Below, in pieces: positions 43,361 to 51,814 of a stretch of DNA of 64,000 bases. The position numbers and the translations under genes were made by a program. Source of the DNA: Draconibacterium mangrovi_A. Lineage in GTDB: Bacteria > Bacteroidota > Bacteroidia > Bacteroidales > Prolixibacteraceae. The notes beneath the pieces were generated by a model. It did not search any database, had not been told where the DNA came from, and worked only from the letters and a program-made list of their open reading frames with translations. Every line of letters begins with the position of its first letter. Within the stretch, counting starts at the first letter, position 1. The DNA is taken from contig NZ_JBBIXN010000001.1 in NCBI RefSeq assembly GCF_037646455.1, positions 1,674,001 through 1,738,000 of the forward strand. The letters run 5' to 3'.

Positions 43361-45166
43361 TCATTCTGTTTTATTAAACTCAACTTTAGTAGGTGTGCTA
43401 CCAACATTAACATCCAGAGTAAGAGAGCTCTGTTCAGGCGGATTTGATACGATGACAGAAGAAACGTTCTTTCCCTGTTCCAACATAGTTTTCTCCAATG
43501 TCAACTTATCGACTTCAACTTGTAACTTTTCGATCTGTAATTTCTTAAGTTCTAAATCAAATTGTCGCTGTACTTCATAGAAATCTTCAGCCCCAGAGCA
43601 TATACCCAACGCTAAGTCACTGTATATCGCTTGAGAGGGTAGGGTTGTCTTCCAAGTATCTTGACCGTCAACCTGAATAACTCCAACAGTAGATTTTACT
43701 CTGTCAAGTTGTTCTACGATGCCATTAACCCAGTTGGGAATTAACTCCTTCACTTCTGCCAATTTCTTGCCATAAAAGGGGCCAGTAACAAGGATCTGTG
43801 AAGTTTTATCTATTTTTAAAGGCGCAGCTCCTTTTAAAGTCCTTGATAAAAGTCGATCTCCTGTGGTAGGCTTAGGCATTTGATTAAGACGAGGGGTGAT
43901 TGATGGTAACGTTGCTTCCTCAAACCGATTTAGAACACTTTGATATGCAGCCATATAATCAAGACCGGTAAGCATGGCCTGTCCAACTATCTGTTTAACA
44001 CTGAACGGTAAGAAACCATATAAATAATTCAGAAGTGCATTTTCTTGGCCAGGTACCACTTCGTATGCCCAACGCAAAGCACCCGTTTGATCAGGTTCAA
44101 CCCAACCTGGTGTTGGTCTGACAAACTGAAGTACTGTATCCCTGAATGACTCCTTTGCTTCCGGTACAATATTAAACTGGGTCCAATCTACATCAATTAA
44201 TGCAGCATCATATAGTGGTGCACTCCAGTATTCCCTTAATATTTTTACCGGACTAACGCCATGATAGTCCGTGAATGCCTGGATCCATTCTCTCGAGTTC
44301 ATGCCCCGAATCAGACTTCCCAGTTTAATCTTTTGCTGCGGCTGTTGATCCCAAGTATAATAATCTGTTGCTTGATTTAGGTTTGCTTCGGCACCTAAAA
44401 GGACAAGTACCGCTTCATAGAAAGTCAGCTTAATTTCATATTCTCGAAGAATTTCAAAATAGTTGACATTTAGCGTATGGGCTTGATTAATGTTTTTGAT
44501 CTTCCGTGTCGTTTTAGACTCTGAGCCTGACTCCCGAGAAACCGTCATCTTTGTTTTATGAGTTGCCCGATATTCATTAGTTGCCTGTTGTGATCGGTCC
44601 TGACTGGTTTTTGCAAAGTCTTTTTGCATTGTACTCACATCTTGGGACCAACCGGCTGCGACAGAAGCGCTAAATCCAAATCCGCTATATCCTGCTTTTG
44701 CATCTACGTATTCATGAGTTTTACTCTCATTGCCACTTGTGACTTCGTTTGTGTTGGAGGTAGCGGTTTTTATATCGCTAACGTTTCGTTCATCTGTTGT
44801 ATCTTCCTCGTCTTGTTGTGTCTTAGATGTTTCCCAGGTTTTCATTTCAAGAGTAAGCTCTTCATTCGGCATTAGTGAAACTGCGTATAGAAGTTCACCA
44901 AGTCCATATCCAGAAGGCTTCCAATCTTGACGATACTTCAACATTGCAAATAAATCCCAGGAAACGACGCCCATACTCATCTGTTCTATTGGATCATATA
45001 GTACTACGTCAGGCAAAGAGGCATCCTTAAGCTGAACGAGTGTACGTGTATAGACACTCTCAGTAGTTTCGACCTCTTTTAGGGTGAGTTGCTCGATGTT
45101 AGGATGTGATGTACATATCCTCTCCATCTCAAAAGGTTTAATGGTTCGTTCTTCGTTGTTGCTCAT
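43361..45166 (-). CDS. 601-residue Ser/Thr-rich, beta-patterned protein, unknown function
   Basis: No signal peptide and no classical membrane helix. Residues 1-105 look globular. Residues about 110-235 are very rich in Ser, Thr, Asn and charged residues, with alternating polar/nonpolar order (GYSGFGFSASVAAGW; KTKMTVSRESGSESKTT; HTLNVNYFEI), as in beta-hairpins of pore-forming or fibrous proteins. A globular middle (about 236-520) follows, then a coiled coil (about 530-566) and a polar tail. I recall similar Ser-rich layouts in uncharacterised bacterial proteins but no named family. It is first in the operon with the caspase-like gene and is a plausible substrate or effector of that protease (inference). 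Confidence 0.55.
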   Translation of the reverse strand: MSNNEERTIKPFEMERICTSHPNIEQLTLKEVETTESVYTRTLVQLKDASLPDVVLYDPIEQMSMGVVSWDLFAMLKYRQDWKPSGYGLGELLYAVSLMPNEELTLEMKTWETSKTQQDEEDTTDERNVSDIKTATSNTNEVTSGNESKTHEYVDAKAGYSGFGFSASVAAGWSQDVSTMQKDFAKTSQDRSQQATNEYRATHKTKMTVSRESGSESKTTRKIKNINQAHTLNVNYFEILREYEIKLTFYEAVLVLLGAEANLNQATDYYTWDQQPQQKIKLGSLIRGMNSREWIQAFTDYHGVSPVKILREYWSAPLYDAALIDVDWTQFNIVPEAKESFRDTVLQFVRPTPGWVEPDQTGALRWAYEVVPGQENALLNYLYGFLPFSVKQIVGQAMLTGLDYMAAYQSVLNRFEEATLPSITPRLNQMPKPTTGDRLLSRTLKGAAPLKIDKTSQILVTGPFYGKKLAEVKELIPNWVNGIVEQLDRVKSTVGVIQVDGQDTWKTTLPSQAIYSDLALGICSGAEDFYEVQRQFDLELKKLQIEKLQVEVDKLTLEKTMLEQGKNVSSVIVSNPPEQSSLTLDVNVGSTPTKVEFNKTE

Positions 45167-45339
45167 GTCTTTTAAAATTAAGTTATAGTAATATAAGAGG
45201 GTAATGAAGTATAAGCTACTTAAAGAATATTTTATTATTAATTCTATTCATGTTTGAAAGAAAGGGTTAAAAAGAACATCACAATTACGAATATTAATGT
45301 AGTAAGGTTACAAATTCGTAATTATTTTAATCCGAGTTA

Positions 45340-45966
45340 TTGTATACAATAAAGGTTGGTTTGTACATAGCTGTCGACACCACTGTCACCAATTATACAA
45401 ATATGCTATACGGCAAACCAAACCTTGATATACAGGCTGTTGAGAATTATACATACCGGATAGATCAGGCGCAATTGGTTAATCTAATCGACAGCATATC
45501 ACCAGTTGATGCAGAAGTGTATCTCAGTGGTGCTCTGTTAGGCTATAACCATGAATACAAGGAATTGATTGTTTCAAACCCTAACTATCAGTATTCTTAT
45601 GTATATAACTTTAAATCAAACAGTTGGCACAAAATAAGTGAATCATACAAGTTATTCATTAATGTATGGCCTAAATTATATGGTGTACGGTACAATACCA
45701 GTAATGGCGGGGAGTTTGACGGTGTTTATGACTTCACTGACGAACAGTTCGACTATTACATCAACACATTGACAGTCACTCGTCCGTGTAAGGTGAATGA
45801 TAATATTGATTTTGTTTTGATACACCGGGCAATTCAAAGGTGTGTGATTGAAACTACTCCTTTGTGCTATGCAGGATTGTTTGTGATCGGGTCCAATGAT
45901 CAAGTTATAGACAAAAGTTTAGGGGGAGTGTTTTTAAAAAGAACAATTATTGCGGTTCAAATTTAA
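45340..45966 (+). CDS. Phage virion-like protein fragment, probably truncated at its 5' end
   Basis: A 208-residue frame that opens only with TTG at 45340 and has no ATG for 21 codons; stop codons close the frame upstream. The segment KELIVSNPNYQYSYVYNFKSNSWHKISESYKLFINVWPKLYG recalls structural proteins of Bacteroidota phages (a beta-propeller-like SYVY...WHK repeat), but I cannot name one. It may be the C-terminal remnant of a larger tail or baseplate gene left in the island. It converges on the Rep/MobT-like gene and overlaps it by 4 bases. Codons are intact to the stop, so decay is recent, or the short form is functional. Confidence 0.45.
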   Translation: MYTIKVGLYIAVDTTVTNYTNMLYGKPNLDIQAVENYTYRIDQAQLVNLIDSISPVDAEVYLSGALLGYNHEYKELIVSNPNYQYSYVYNFKSNSWHKISESYKLFINVWPKLYGVRYNTSNGGEFDGVYDFTDEQFDYYINTLTVTRPCKVNDNIDFVLIHRAIQRCVIETTPLCYAGLFVIGSNDQVIDKSLGGVFLKRTIIAVQI

Positions 45967-47279
45967 TTTATTAAAAAAAGTGAAAGTTGGTTTCTTACTC
46001 CAGGTGTACGATATCGCTTTGGATTATGATAGTGGTTACGTATTTGTTTAGCAATGTGCTTAAATTCATTCCACTCATGTTTTGTATGGCGACCTGAAAT
46101 TCCACTTCGTGGTAAAAAACGCAACTTTAGTGATTCATAAGTTGCTTTATCATTATCATAGAGCCGCTTTAAACCAACAGGAGTTAGAAATTTACTTTTA
46201 GAATCTTGCATGAAAAGTGAAATGCCCGTCACCGGGCAGCACCGTTCCGGTGCGAAGTCCATCTTTACAATAGTGGAATCTGCATATTCAGTTTTCAATT
46301 CGGTCTTGGAATTTGCATCAACTTGCTGAAAAGAATCTGTCGAATTTGCACCGAGGTATTCAGAAACTGTTGTGGAATCTGCACCATTCTCAAGTTGAAT
46401 TTTGAATTGATTGAGTTTTTCACACAGCAGTGATTGAATGTGGTTAAATACATTTGCATTATTACTTTCAAGTAATTTTAGATAAGAATGTCTTGCTCTT
46501 TGAAACTTATTTCGATTACTATCCTTTAAACAGTTCTCCCAAAAGTCAACATATGTGTACTTATTAACATTGCCACCAACCATCCTTAATTTGGGTTCAA
46601 CCATTAGTACATTCGACCATTCCTTTTTCAATTCTTCTGCCAGGTGCAAGTATACCTGTGGATTAGTTAAATCAGCAAGAGTATTAATTCCGTGTTTATT
46701 GATGTACTTTGACTGCTTACTCTTTACCTCAAACCTAAAGGAATTGTAATTTCCATAACACAATCCATCAAACCTTTCAAAACCTTTTGCATATGCCTTT
46801 ATAATTTTGTATTCATTGAGTTTAAAACGGGCGTTAAAACTCCCTGACTGTTTTGCATACTGAATGTCAGGAATAAACCTAAATTCATTCTTGCCATGAT
46901 AGACCAGATTATTCACAATTTCTTTTACATTCCTATCCGGAAGTATGTTTAATCCATACTCTAAATTTACGATTTTACATTTCGCTAAATTAAGATGTAA
47001 GATCTGCTCCAATCCCCTAACAACCTGTATACTGTCAGAATATGAAAAGTCGTTTGCATTGTGAACTCCACGATTAAAATACTTATGCAAACTTCCGCTT
47101 ATTTCAAGGCGATTATCAAATAATTTAAAGAACAAACCAAAGAATTTTTTTACTTCGATGGTACGAATCTCATCGTGCACTCTTTGATTTCTCTCTGAGT
47201 GAAATACGAGACCCGGGTGTTTCCACACTGACTTTTGTAGTGCTGAATCCTGGATAACTATTTTCACGAAGTCAATCAT
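45963..47279 (-). CDS. Replication initiation factor-like protein (gene II/X or MobT type, tentative)
   Basis: A 438-residue protein. The N-terminus resembles filamentous-phage II/X and Rep_trans-type initiators: a MIDFVKI start, then IEVKKFFGLFFKLFDNRLEISGSLHKYFNRGVHNANDF and a later LEYGLNI strand. No single catalytic tyrosine can be assigned by eye. The C-terminus has CCPVTG (paired cysteines) and a basic tail with ISGRHTKHEWNEF. Proteins of this group either start rolling-circle replication or, as MobT, act as relaxases for mobilizable elements. It overlaps the HTH gene by 8 bases, which fits a replication or transfer module next to the integrase. Confidence 0.5.
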   Translation of the reverse strand: MIDFVKIVIQDSALQKSVWKHPGLVFHSERNQRVHDEIRTIEVKKFFGLFFKLFDNRLEISGSLHKYFNRGVHNANDFSYSDSIQVVRGLEQILHLNLAKCKIVNLEYGLNILPDRNVKEIVNNLVYHGKNEFRFIPDIQYAKQSGSFNARFKLNEYKIIKAYAKGFERFDGLCYGNYNSFRFEVKSKQSKYINKHGINTLADLTNPQVYLHLAEELKKEWSNVLMVEPKLRMVGGNVNKYTYVDFWENCLKDSNRNKFQRARHSYLKLLESNNANVFNHIQSLLCEKLNQFKIQLENGADSTTVSEYLGANSTDSFQQVDANSKTELKTEYADSTIVKMDFAPERCCPVTGISLFMQDSKSKFLTPVGLKRLYDNDKATYESLKLRFLPRSGISGRHTKHEWNEFKHIAKQIRNHYHNPKRYRTPGVRNQLSLFLIN

Positions 47280-47601
47280 TATTCAAAGGGATGATTGCTT
47301 TTTCAACTTCGCTGCGCTTGTAATATATACGATGCCCGAGCCCGTAACTTTTAAGTTTTCCTTTCTTTGTCCAGTTGTGTACGGTGGATAAGTCAACCTT
47401 TAAGAAGTCTTTTACCTCATTACGGGTCATTAACTCATCAGGATGTTTGGGTTGGAAGTTTTCCTGGAGTCTTTGAAGTTCGATTTTAACACCATCAACA
47501 ATCGCCTCTTGCAACTGATCCGGTGAAATTTGAATGAATTGGATTGTCTTTTCAGCCATAATTTTTTGTTGATCAATTATGGCCGCAAGTAACGTTGACA
47601 T
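47272..47601 (-). CDS. Excisionase-like helix-turn-helix protein
   Basis: A 109-residue protein; ATG 47559 (95 residues) is an alternative start. An N-terminal helical stretch (about 20-50) is followed by the MerR/Xis-type winged helix MTRNEVKDFLKVDLSTVHNWTKKGKLKSYGLGHRIYYKRSEVEKA. Such proteins direct excision and often control adjacent replication genes. It overlaps the start of the Rep/MobT-like gene and lies two genes downstream of the integrase. Confidence 0.8.
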   Translation of the reverse strand: MSTLLAAIIDQQKIMAEKTIQFIQISPDQLQEAIVDGVKIELQRLQENFQPKHPDELMTRNEVKDFLKVDLSTVHNWTKKGKLKSYGLGHRIYYKRSEVEKAIIPLNND

Positions 47602-47659
47602 TATTTCAACATTTCTACACCAAAATGTTCAATATTGTTCCAAATCTGTTCAAATTCTC

Positions 47660-48424
47660 TTATTTCGTTATAAGTACAAAATAACTTGCCTTCATTTTTC
47701 CAAGAATGGATTTAACTGAATCGTATTTTTCAGTCAGACGTTGAATTTTTGAGATTGAAACTCCATATTTATCTTTAATAAAACGAATATATTCCGACTG
47801 ACTTCCAACAATAAATTGCTCGTACTTTAAATAATGATATAGCATCGAATATTTTGCCTTAGGCGTTTTATTTTCAGAGTTGTAGTTGTTATTTAAATAT
47901 GTAAAAAGATCATATCCTCCTTCTGAAAAAATTTCCGGGTAGGATATGGTTGGTAGGTTTTTTAATTGCTCACTATTTTTCTTAATCTGATCATACAGAA
48001 AATATCGAGGTTGATTTTTGCCATCTTCCCTTGAATAATTTGCTGTTAGCCACTTATATATTGATGGATAAATTTCTAATAACGATCTGATCTGTTCCCG
48101 GGCATCAACATTCTCAACCTGTTCTGGCTTAATATCATCAAAATCAAACCAGAACGACATCCCCAAAAAAAGTCCATTTAAAACTGATTTGTTATAATAA
48201 GATTGAGCTGTTTTGTCGTAACGAATCCAATCAAAAAAAGAAAATAACTCTTTAGAATAGTTTATATCAACCACCTTATCAATTTTGCCATTTAATACAT
48301 CATCCAAATTAGAAATGGCCCATTCCATCCTCATTACGGCCCTTTTGAAATTTCTTTCGACACTATAAAAATTATGCAAATCTTCAACTCTACTTACTTC
48401 AAACAACTCCTTGGATTTTTTCAT
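47660..48424 (-). CDS. Hypothetical protein coupled to the integrase
   Basis: A 254-residue, charged, Tyr/Asn/Lys-rich protein, mostly predicted helical, without signal or membrane segment. Its C-terminus (FIKDKYGVSISKIQRLTEKYDSVKSILGKM) reads like a DNA- or protein-binding helical pair. The ATG overlaps the integrase stop by 1 base, so it is translationally coupled to the recombinase. I do not recognise a family; a recombination or regulatory accessory is a guess from position. Confidence 0.6.
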   Translation of the reverse strand: MKKSKELFEVSRVEDLHNFYSVERNFKRAVMRMEWAISNLDDVLNGKIDKVVDINYSKELFSFFDWIRYDKTAQSYYNKSVLNGLFLGMSFWFDFDDIKPEQVENVDAREQIRSLLEIYPSIYKWLTANYSREDGKNQPRYFLYDQIKKNSEQLKNLPTISYPEIFSEGGYDLFTYLNNNYNSENKTPKAKYSMLYHYLKYEQFIVGSQSEYIRFIKDKYGVSISKIQRLTEKYDSVKSILGKMKASYFVLITK

Positions 48425-49737
48425 TAGTTGGCATTTTTTAGAATATTCAGCTGAGTTTGTTTCTTAGCCTTTAGACTTTCCTTGCTCCAATAGTCTGCCA
48501 GTTGTACGGAAAAGTCTTTTGCCGGTTTGCCAATGTACTCTAAAAATTGTTTTTCGGAGCTATGCGCAGTAATGTTTATTAACAAGGCTGTTGGTGTTTC
48601 TGCATAAAAGTTTGTTGCAAATGAACGACGACAAATGTGAGAGGTTACGAGCTCCCATTTTTCAAAAGTACCAAAGTCTTTTCTTCTGGTTTTTTTGTTC
48701 ATTTTTCCTCCATTTATTGGTTCTTTAATTCCTGCCTCTTTCACTATGTCCTTAATATGAAGGTTAAATTTCTGTGCACTTATTGGTGGTGGAAAATTCC
48801 AATTTCTTTTTTCCAGGATTGGCTTGATTTTGTCATGTATAGGAATTGCAACTTCTTTTTTCGTTTTCTTCTGCGTTAACACAATCATCTTGTAGCCCCC
48901 AATCATTTGAATATTTTGGTCAGTTAATTCCAGAAGGTCCGAAACACGTTGTCCTATGTAACATCCAATAAGCAACCAGTCTTTTGCGTTTGTGAGTGCA
49001 TTCCGTTCAAATTGTTTGTTTTGTATGCTATCAAGTTCTTCAAAACTTAAAAAAGGATGATTTATAGTTTCGGTGAAACCTTTTATTTCCAAAAGTTGCG
49101 GGTGTGTTTCAATTTCGTTAACTCTGGCATCCAGACATACTGTTTTAACGCATTTGATATATCGGCCAACGGTAGAAATAGATAGTTTGTCAACATCTTT
49201 TAGATACTTAATTAGGTCGTTTCTGAACCTCAGGTTGACATCACGTACTTGGAACTTTTTGTTGTTGTGCTCTTCATACTGTGCAATCTTCTTTTTTACT
49301 GTTCGGTATTTCTTAGTCGTTCGTTCTGAGACACCCTGGGTATTGTTCCGTTGTGTTTTAAAAGGAAGATTATCAATGTAGTATTGAAAGTAGTTAACAA
49401 GAAGATCAAGATCCGTTTCCTGTTTTTTATTTTGAATGTCATCAATCTGTTTTTCTAACCATTTGCTATCTATATAGACCCCTGAGGTTGTTGCATCATT
49501 CAAATTTTCCATAAGTTTTGAGGATAGTGAAACTAATTTTCTTTCAATATCACCACGGCGTTTCTTTTGCTCTTCGTCACCTCCATTTTTTGGCATACCT
49601 GTTTTAGCACTCCAATCGTCTGTGTTAATTACATACCCGGTCTTTCTTTTAAATATTTTATTTCTGTCGATTGAAAGACGCAAATAAATGTTTGCCGGAG
49701 AATTTTTACTTTGAAGTGAGAATTTAATTGATGCCAT
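48424..49737 (-). CDS. Tyrosine recombinase (island integrase)
   Basis: A 437-residue phage-type integrase of the kind common on Bacteroidota elements. An N-terminal Arm DNA-binding domain (residues about 1-60, NIYLRLSIDRNKIFKRKTGY) is followed by a SAM-like core-binding domain (about 120-220) and the catalytic domain with Arg in IGQRVSDLLEL, HICRRSFATNF (H-x-x-R), the second His region AHSSEKQF and the nucleophile Tyr in FLEYIGK. It lies about 200 bases inside attR and would recombine the 18-bp tRNA core. Arm-type repeats stand in its promoter, which suggests self-regulation. Confidence 0.93.
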   Translation of the reverse strand: MASIKFSLQSKNSPANIYLRLSIDRNKIFKRKTGYVINTDDWSAKTGMPKNGGDEEQKKRRGDIERKLVSLSSKLMENLNDATTSGVYIDSKWLEKQIDDIQNKKQETDLDLLVNYFQYYIDNLPFKTQRNNTQGVSERTTKKYRTVKKKIAQYEEHNNKKFQVRDVNLRFRNDLIKYLKDVDKLSISTVGRYIKCVKTVCLDARVNEIETHPQLLEIKGFTETINHPFLSFEELDSIQNKQFERNALTNAKDWLLIGCYIGQRVSDLLELTDQNIQMIGGYKMIVLTQKKTKKEVAIPIHDKIKPILEKRNWNFPPPISAQKFNLHIKDIVKEAGIKEPINGGKMNKKTRRKDFGTFEKWELVTSHICRRSFATNFYAETPTALLINITAHSSEKQFLEYIGKPAKDFSVQLADYWSKESLKAKKQTQLNILKNAN

Positions 49738-49768
49738 AATATTTAATTATAGGATAAATAGGTAGGCC

Positions 49769-49776
49769 CAAATATA
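49769..49776 (-). promoter_or_regulatory. -7 box of the integrase gene
   Basis: It reads TATATTTG on the minus strand, a full consensus match 31 bases before the integrase ATG. The arm-type repeats 49781-49801 occupy the adjacent spacer, so integrase binding could repress its own promoter. Confidence 0.55.
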
Positions 49777-49780
49777 ATAA

Positions 49781-49801
49781 TTTAGCCAACATTTAGACAA
49801 C
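49781..49801. repeat. Right recombinase arm-type repeats
   Basis: TTTAGCCAAC and ATTTAGACAAC in tandem, matching the left-end pair at 23762-23782 in unit length, order and core. They overlap the integrase promoter spacer. Confidence 0.6.
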
Positions 49802-49937
49802 CAAATGGCTATTATATACAATAACATACTATCTCATACCATAACGTCATGTAACACATATTCTCTAAAAGCGCCATAAATATTGCGTTTTGGAGAGTTT
49901 TTTAGTGGAAGTTGAAAATATTGAAATTTATAGTTGT

Positions 49938-49955
49938 GATTCCCGTCGGGACTAC
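49938..49955 (+). repeat. Right attachment core of the island (attR)
   Basis: An exact copy of the 18 bases at the end of tRNA-Arg (23689-23706). It is the original 3' end of the tRNA gene, displaced by the insertion. No tRNA body precedes it here. Confidence 0.92.
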
Positions 49956-49956
49956 A

Positions 49957-49990
49957 AAGGTCGCTGATTATCAGCGGCCTTCTTTATTTC
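49957..49990 (+). terminator. Original tRNA-Arg terminator, now orphaned
   Basis: An 11-bp stem AAGGTCGCTGA/TCAGCGGCCTT (one G-T pair) with a TTA loop and trailing TCTTTATTT begins 1 base after the attR core. Its position fits the terminator of the uninterrupted tRNA gene. Confidence 0.75.
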
Positions 49991-50220
49991 ACGTATGAAT
50001 TCATCCAATTTTTACAAATAATCACGCATACCTTTGAGTAAATCGTAGTAATTTTAAAATTCAGATCAGTTAACATTTCTGGTACAAGAATATTGCCAAT
50101 CACATTTTAAATAGAATCCCTTTAGAAAGTGAAAAAAGTATATTACTTTGCTAAACTTCTGTATTTATTTAAAAACAATTTGTAGTTTCACTAAACTGAA
50201 TAAACCATAAAATTGATTTT

Positions 50221-51789
50221 ATGAAGAACTATTGGTTACGAAGAATGTCGTTGTTACTGTTGGTGCCGGCACTGGTATTAAATGCCTGTTCTGTTAATAA
50301 TCAACAGAATGAAAATACCTCAGTAAAGCCCAACATTATTTATATACTCGCCGACGATCTGGGTTACGGCGATTTGGGATGCTACGGTCAGGAACATATA
50401 GAAACTCCCAACATCGATAAACTGGCTGCCGAAGGAATGGTTTTTAGCCAACACTATGCTGGAGCTCCTGTTTGTGCACCTTCGCGTTGTATGCTGATGA
50501 CAGGGAAACATCCCGGTCAGGCACAGATTCGTGGTAACGACGAATGGAATTCACGTGGCGATGTCTGGAATTATCGAGCACAGTTGACCGACTCAACGCT
50601 TGAAGGACAACGTCCACTGGCTGATGGTACCGAAACCGTAGCAAGTATGTTAAAAAAAGCCGGATACACCACCGGAATGGTTGGTAAATGGGGACTTGGA
50701 GCACCTCATACCAACAGTGTACCCACAAAAATGGGTTTCGATTTTTTTACCGGTTACAATTGTCAGCGGCAGGCGCACACCTATTACCCGGTGCACATAT
50801 GGAAAAACCAAAAGAAACTGCTCTTGGGCAACGATACGGTAGCACCGAACACCAAGTTGCCAAAAGGTGCAGATCCATACGACGAAGCCAGTTATGCCAA
50901 CTACTATCTCCAAACCTATTCGCCCGATATTATGTTCTCTGAACTCATTGGATTTATAGAACGCAACAGTGATGGCCCTTTCTTTGCCTACTGGGCAAGT
51001 CCTATACCGCATGCGCCTTTGCAGGCACCCAAAAGATGGGTCGATTATTATGTGGACAAATTTGGCAATGAGGAGCCCTATCTGGGTAACAAGGGATATT
51101 TTCCGGCACGCTACCCGCATTCAACTTATGCAGCCATGGTTTCTTATCTTGATGAGAACGTAGGTAAACTGGTCGAAAAGCTTAAGGAATTGGGTGTTTA
51201 CGATAATACGCTTATAATTTTCACATCGGATAACGGTCCTACCTATAATGGGGGCACCGATTCTCCCTGGTTCAATAGTGGCGGTCCGTTTAAAAGCGAG
51301 TACGGCTGGGGAAAAGGTTTTGTACATGAAGGCGGTTTCCGGGTTCCCATGATCGCATCATGGCCGGGCAAGATAGAGCCGGGTTCGGAATCGGATCATA
51401 TTTCAGCTTTTTGGGACGTAATGCCAACATTGGCTGATATATCCGGGCAGGAAATCCCTGAAACTAACGGGATCAGCTTTTTGCCCACACTATTGGGCGA
51501 AGAACAAACGAAACATCCCTATTTGTACTGGGAATATCCCGAGTATGGAGGCCAGCAAGCCGTTCGTATGGGAAATTGGAAGGGTATTCGAAAAGACATC
51601 AAAAAAGGCAATTTAAAAATTGAACTCTACAACCTCAATAATGATATTCAGGAACAAAACAATGTTGCTGAGGAACATCCGAAGATTGTCCGGGAAATGG
51701 AAGCGATTCTGTTGAAGGAGCATGAAACTGCCGCATTGGACCGTTTCAAAATGGAAGTTCTTGGCGATGTTATAAACTCAGAGAAGTAA
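50221..51789 (+). CDS. Secreted lipoprotein sulfatase (arylsulfatase family)
   Basis: A 522-residue formylglycine-dependent sulfatase (S1 family). A signal peptide ends in the lipobox LNAC (C23). The start of the catalytic domain, PNIIYILADDLGYGDLGCYG, holds the metal Asp pair, and the maturation motif CAPSR (C85) lies in GAPVCAPSRCMLMTGKHPGQ. Later come KWGLG and TLIIFTSDNGPTYNGG. It desulfates glycans or sulfated aryl compounds in the envelope. It requires a formylglycine-generating or anaerobic maturase (anSME) not in the window. The second sulfatase follows after 25 bases, suggesting joint attack on a sulfated polysaccharide. Confidence 0.93.
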   Translation: MKNYWLRRMSLLLLVPALVLNACSVNNQQNENTSVKPNIIYILADDLGYGDLGCYGQEHIETPNIDKLAAEGMVFSQHYAGAPVCAPSRCMLMTGKHPGQAQIRGNDEWNSRGDVWNYRAQLTDSTLEGQRPLADGTETVASMLKKAGYTTGMVGKWGLGAPHTNSVPTKMGFDFFTGYNCQRQAHTYYPVHIWKNQKKLLLGNDTVAPNTKLPKGADPYDEASYANYYLQTYSPDIMFSELIGFIERNSDGPFFAYWASPIPHAPLQAPKRWVDYYVDKFGNEEPYLGNKGYFPARYPHSTYAAMVSYLDENVGKLVEKLKELGVYDNTLIIFTSDNGPTYNGGTDSPWFNSGGPFKSEYGWGKGFVHEGGFRVPMIASWPGKIEPGSESDHISAFWDVMPTLADISGQEIPETNGISFLPTLLGEEQTKHPYLYWEYPEYGGQQAVRMGNWKGIRKDIKKGNLKIELYNLNNDIQEQNNVAEEHPKIVREMEAILLKEHETAALDRFKMEVLGDVINSEK

Positions 51790-51814
51790 AATATTAGCGA
51801 TAAATTAAGGAATT

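Larger units (their letters stand above)
23689..49955. mobile_element. Integrated genomic island of about 26.2 kb in tRNA-Arg(CCT)
   Basis: The element is bounded by an 18-bp direct repeat of the tRNA end, with a tyrosine recombinase next to the right junction and matching recombinase-arm repeats inside both ends (23762-23782 and 49781-49801). Contents from left: a decayed gene, McrC-McrB, a small membrane protein, AAA ATPase, methylase, ORF6N protein, PLD-helicase, a rolling-circle Rep, accessory genes, a C-protein-like regulator, a hairpin RNA candidate, a caspase-like/beta-rich pair, a phage fragment, a Rep/MobT-like gene, an excisionase-like gene and the integrase. No type IV secretion or virion assembly set is present, so it is best described as a mobilizable island or satellite (inference). 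The excised circle would be 26,249 bp. Confidence 0.9.
49802..50220. other. Right junction and upstream region of the sulfatase operon
   Basis: It contains about 135 bases of AT-rich element end, the attR core, the displaced tRNA terminator and then about 230 bases of chromosomal leader before the first sulfatase. A weak -7 candidate (TTACTTTG) lies near 50142-50149. No gene is seen. Confidence 0.5.

Noticed and set aside
23707..49937. A conjugative element or complete prophage
   Set aside because: No type IV secretion genes, coupling protein, terminase, portal or capsid genes are seen.
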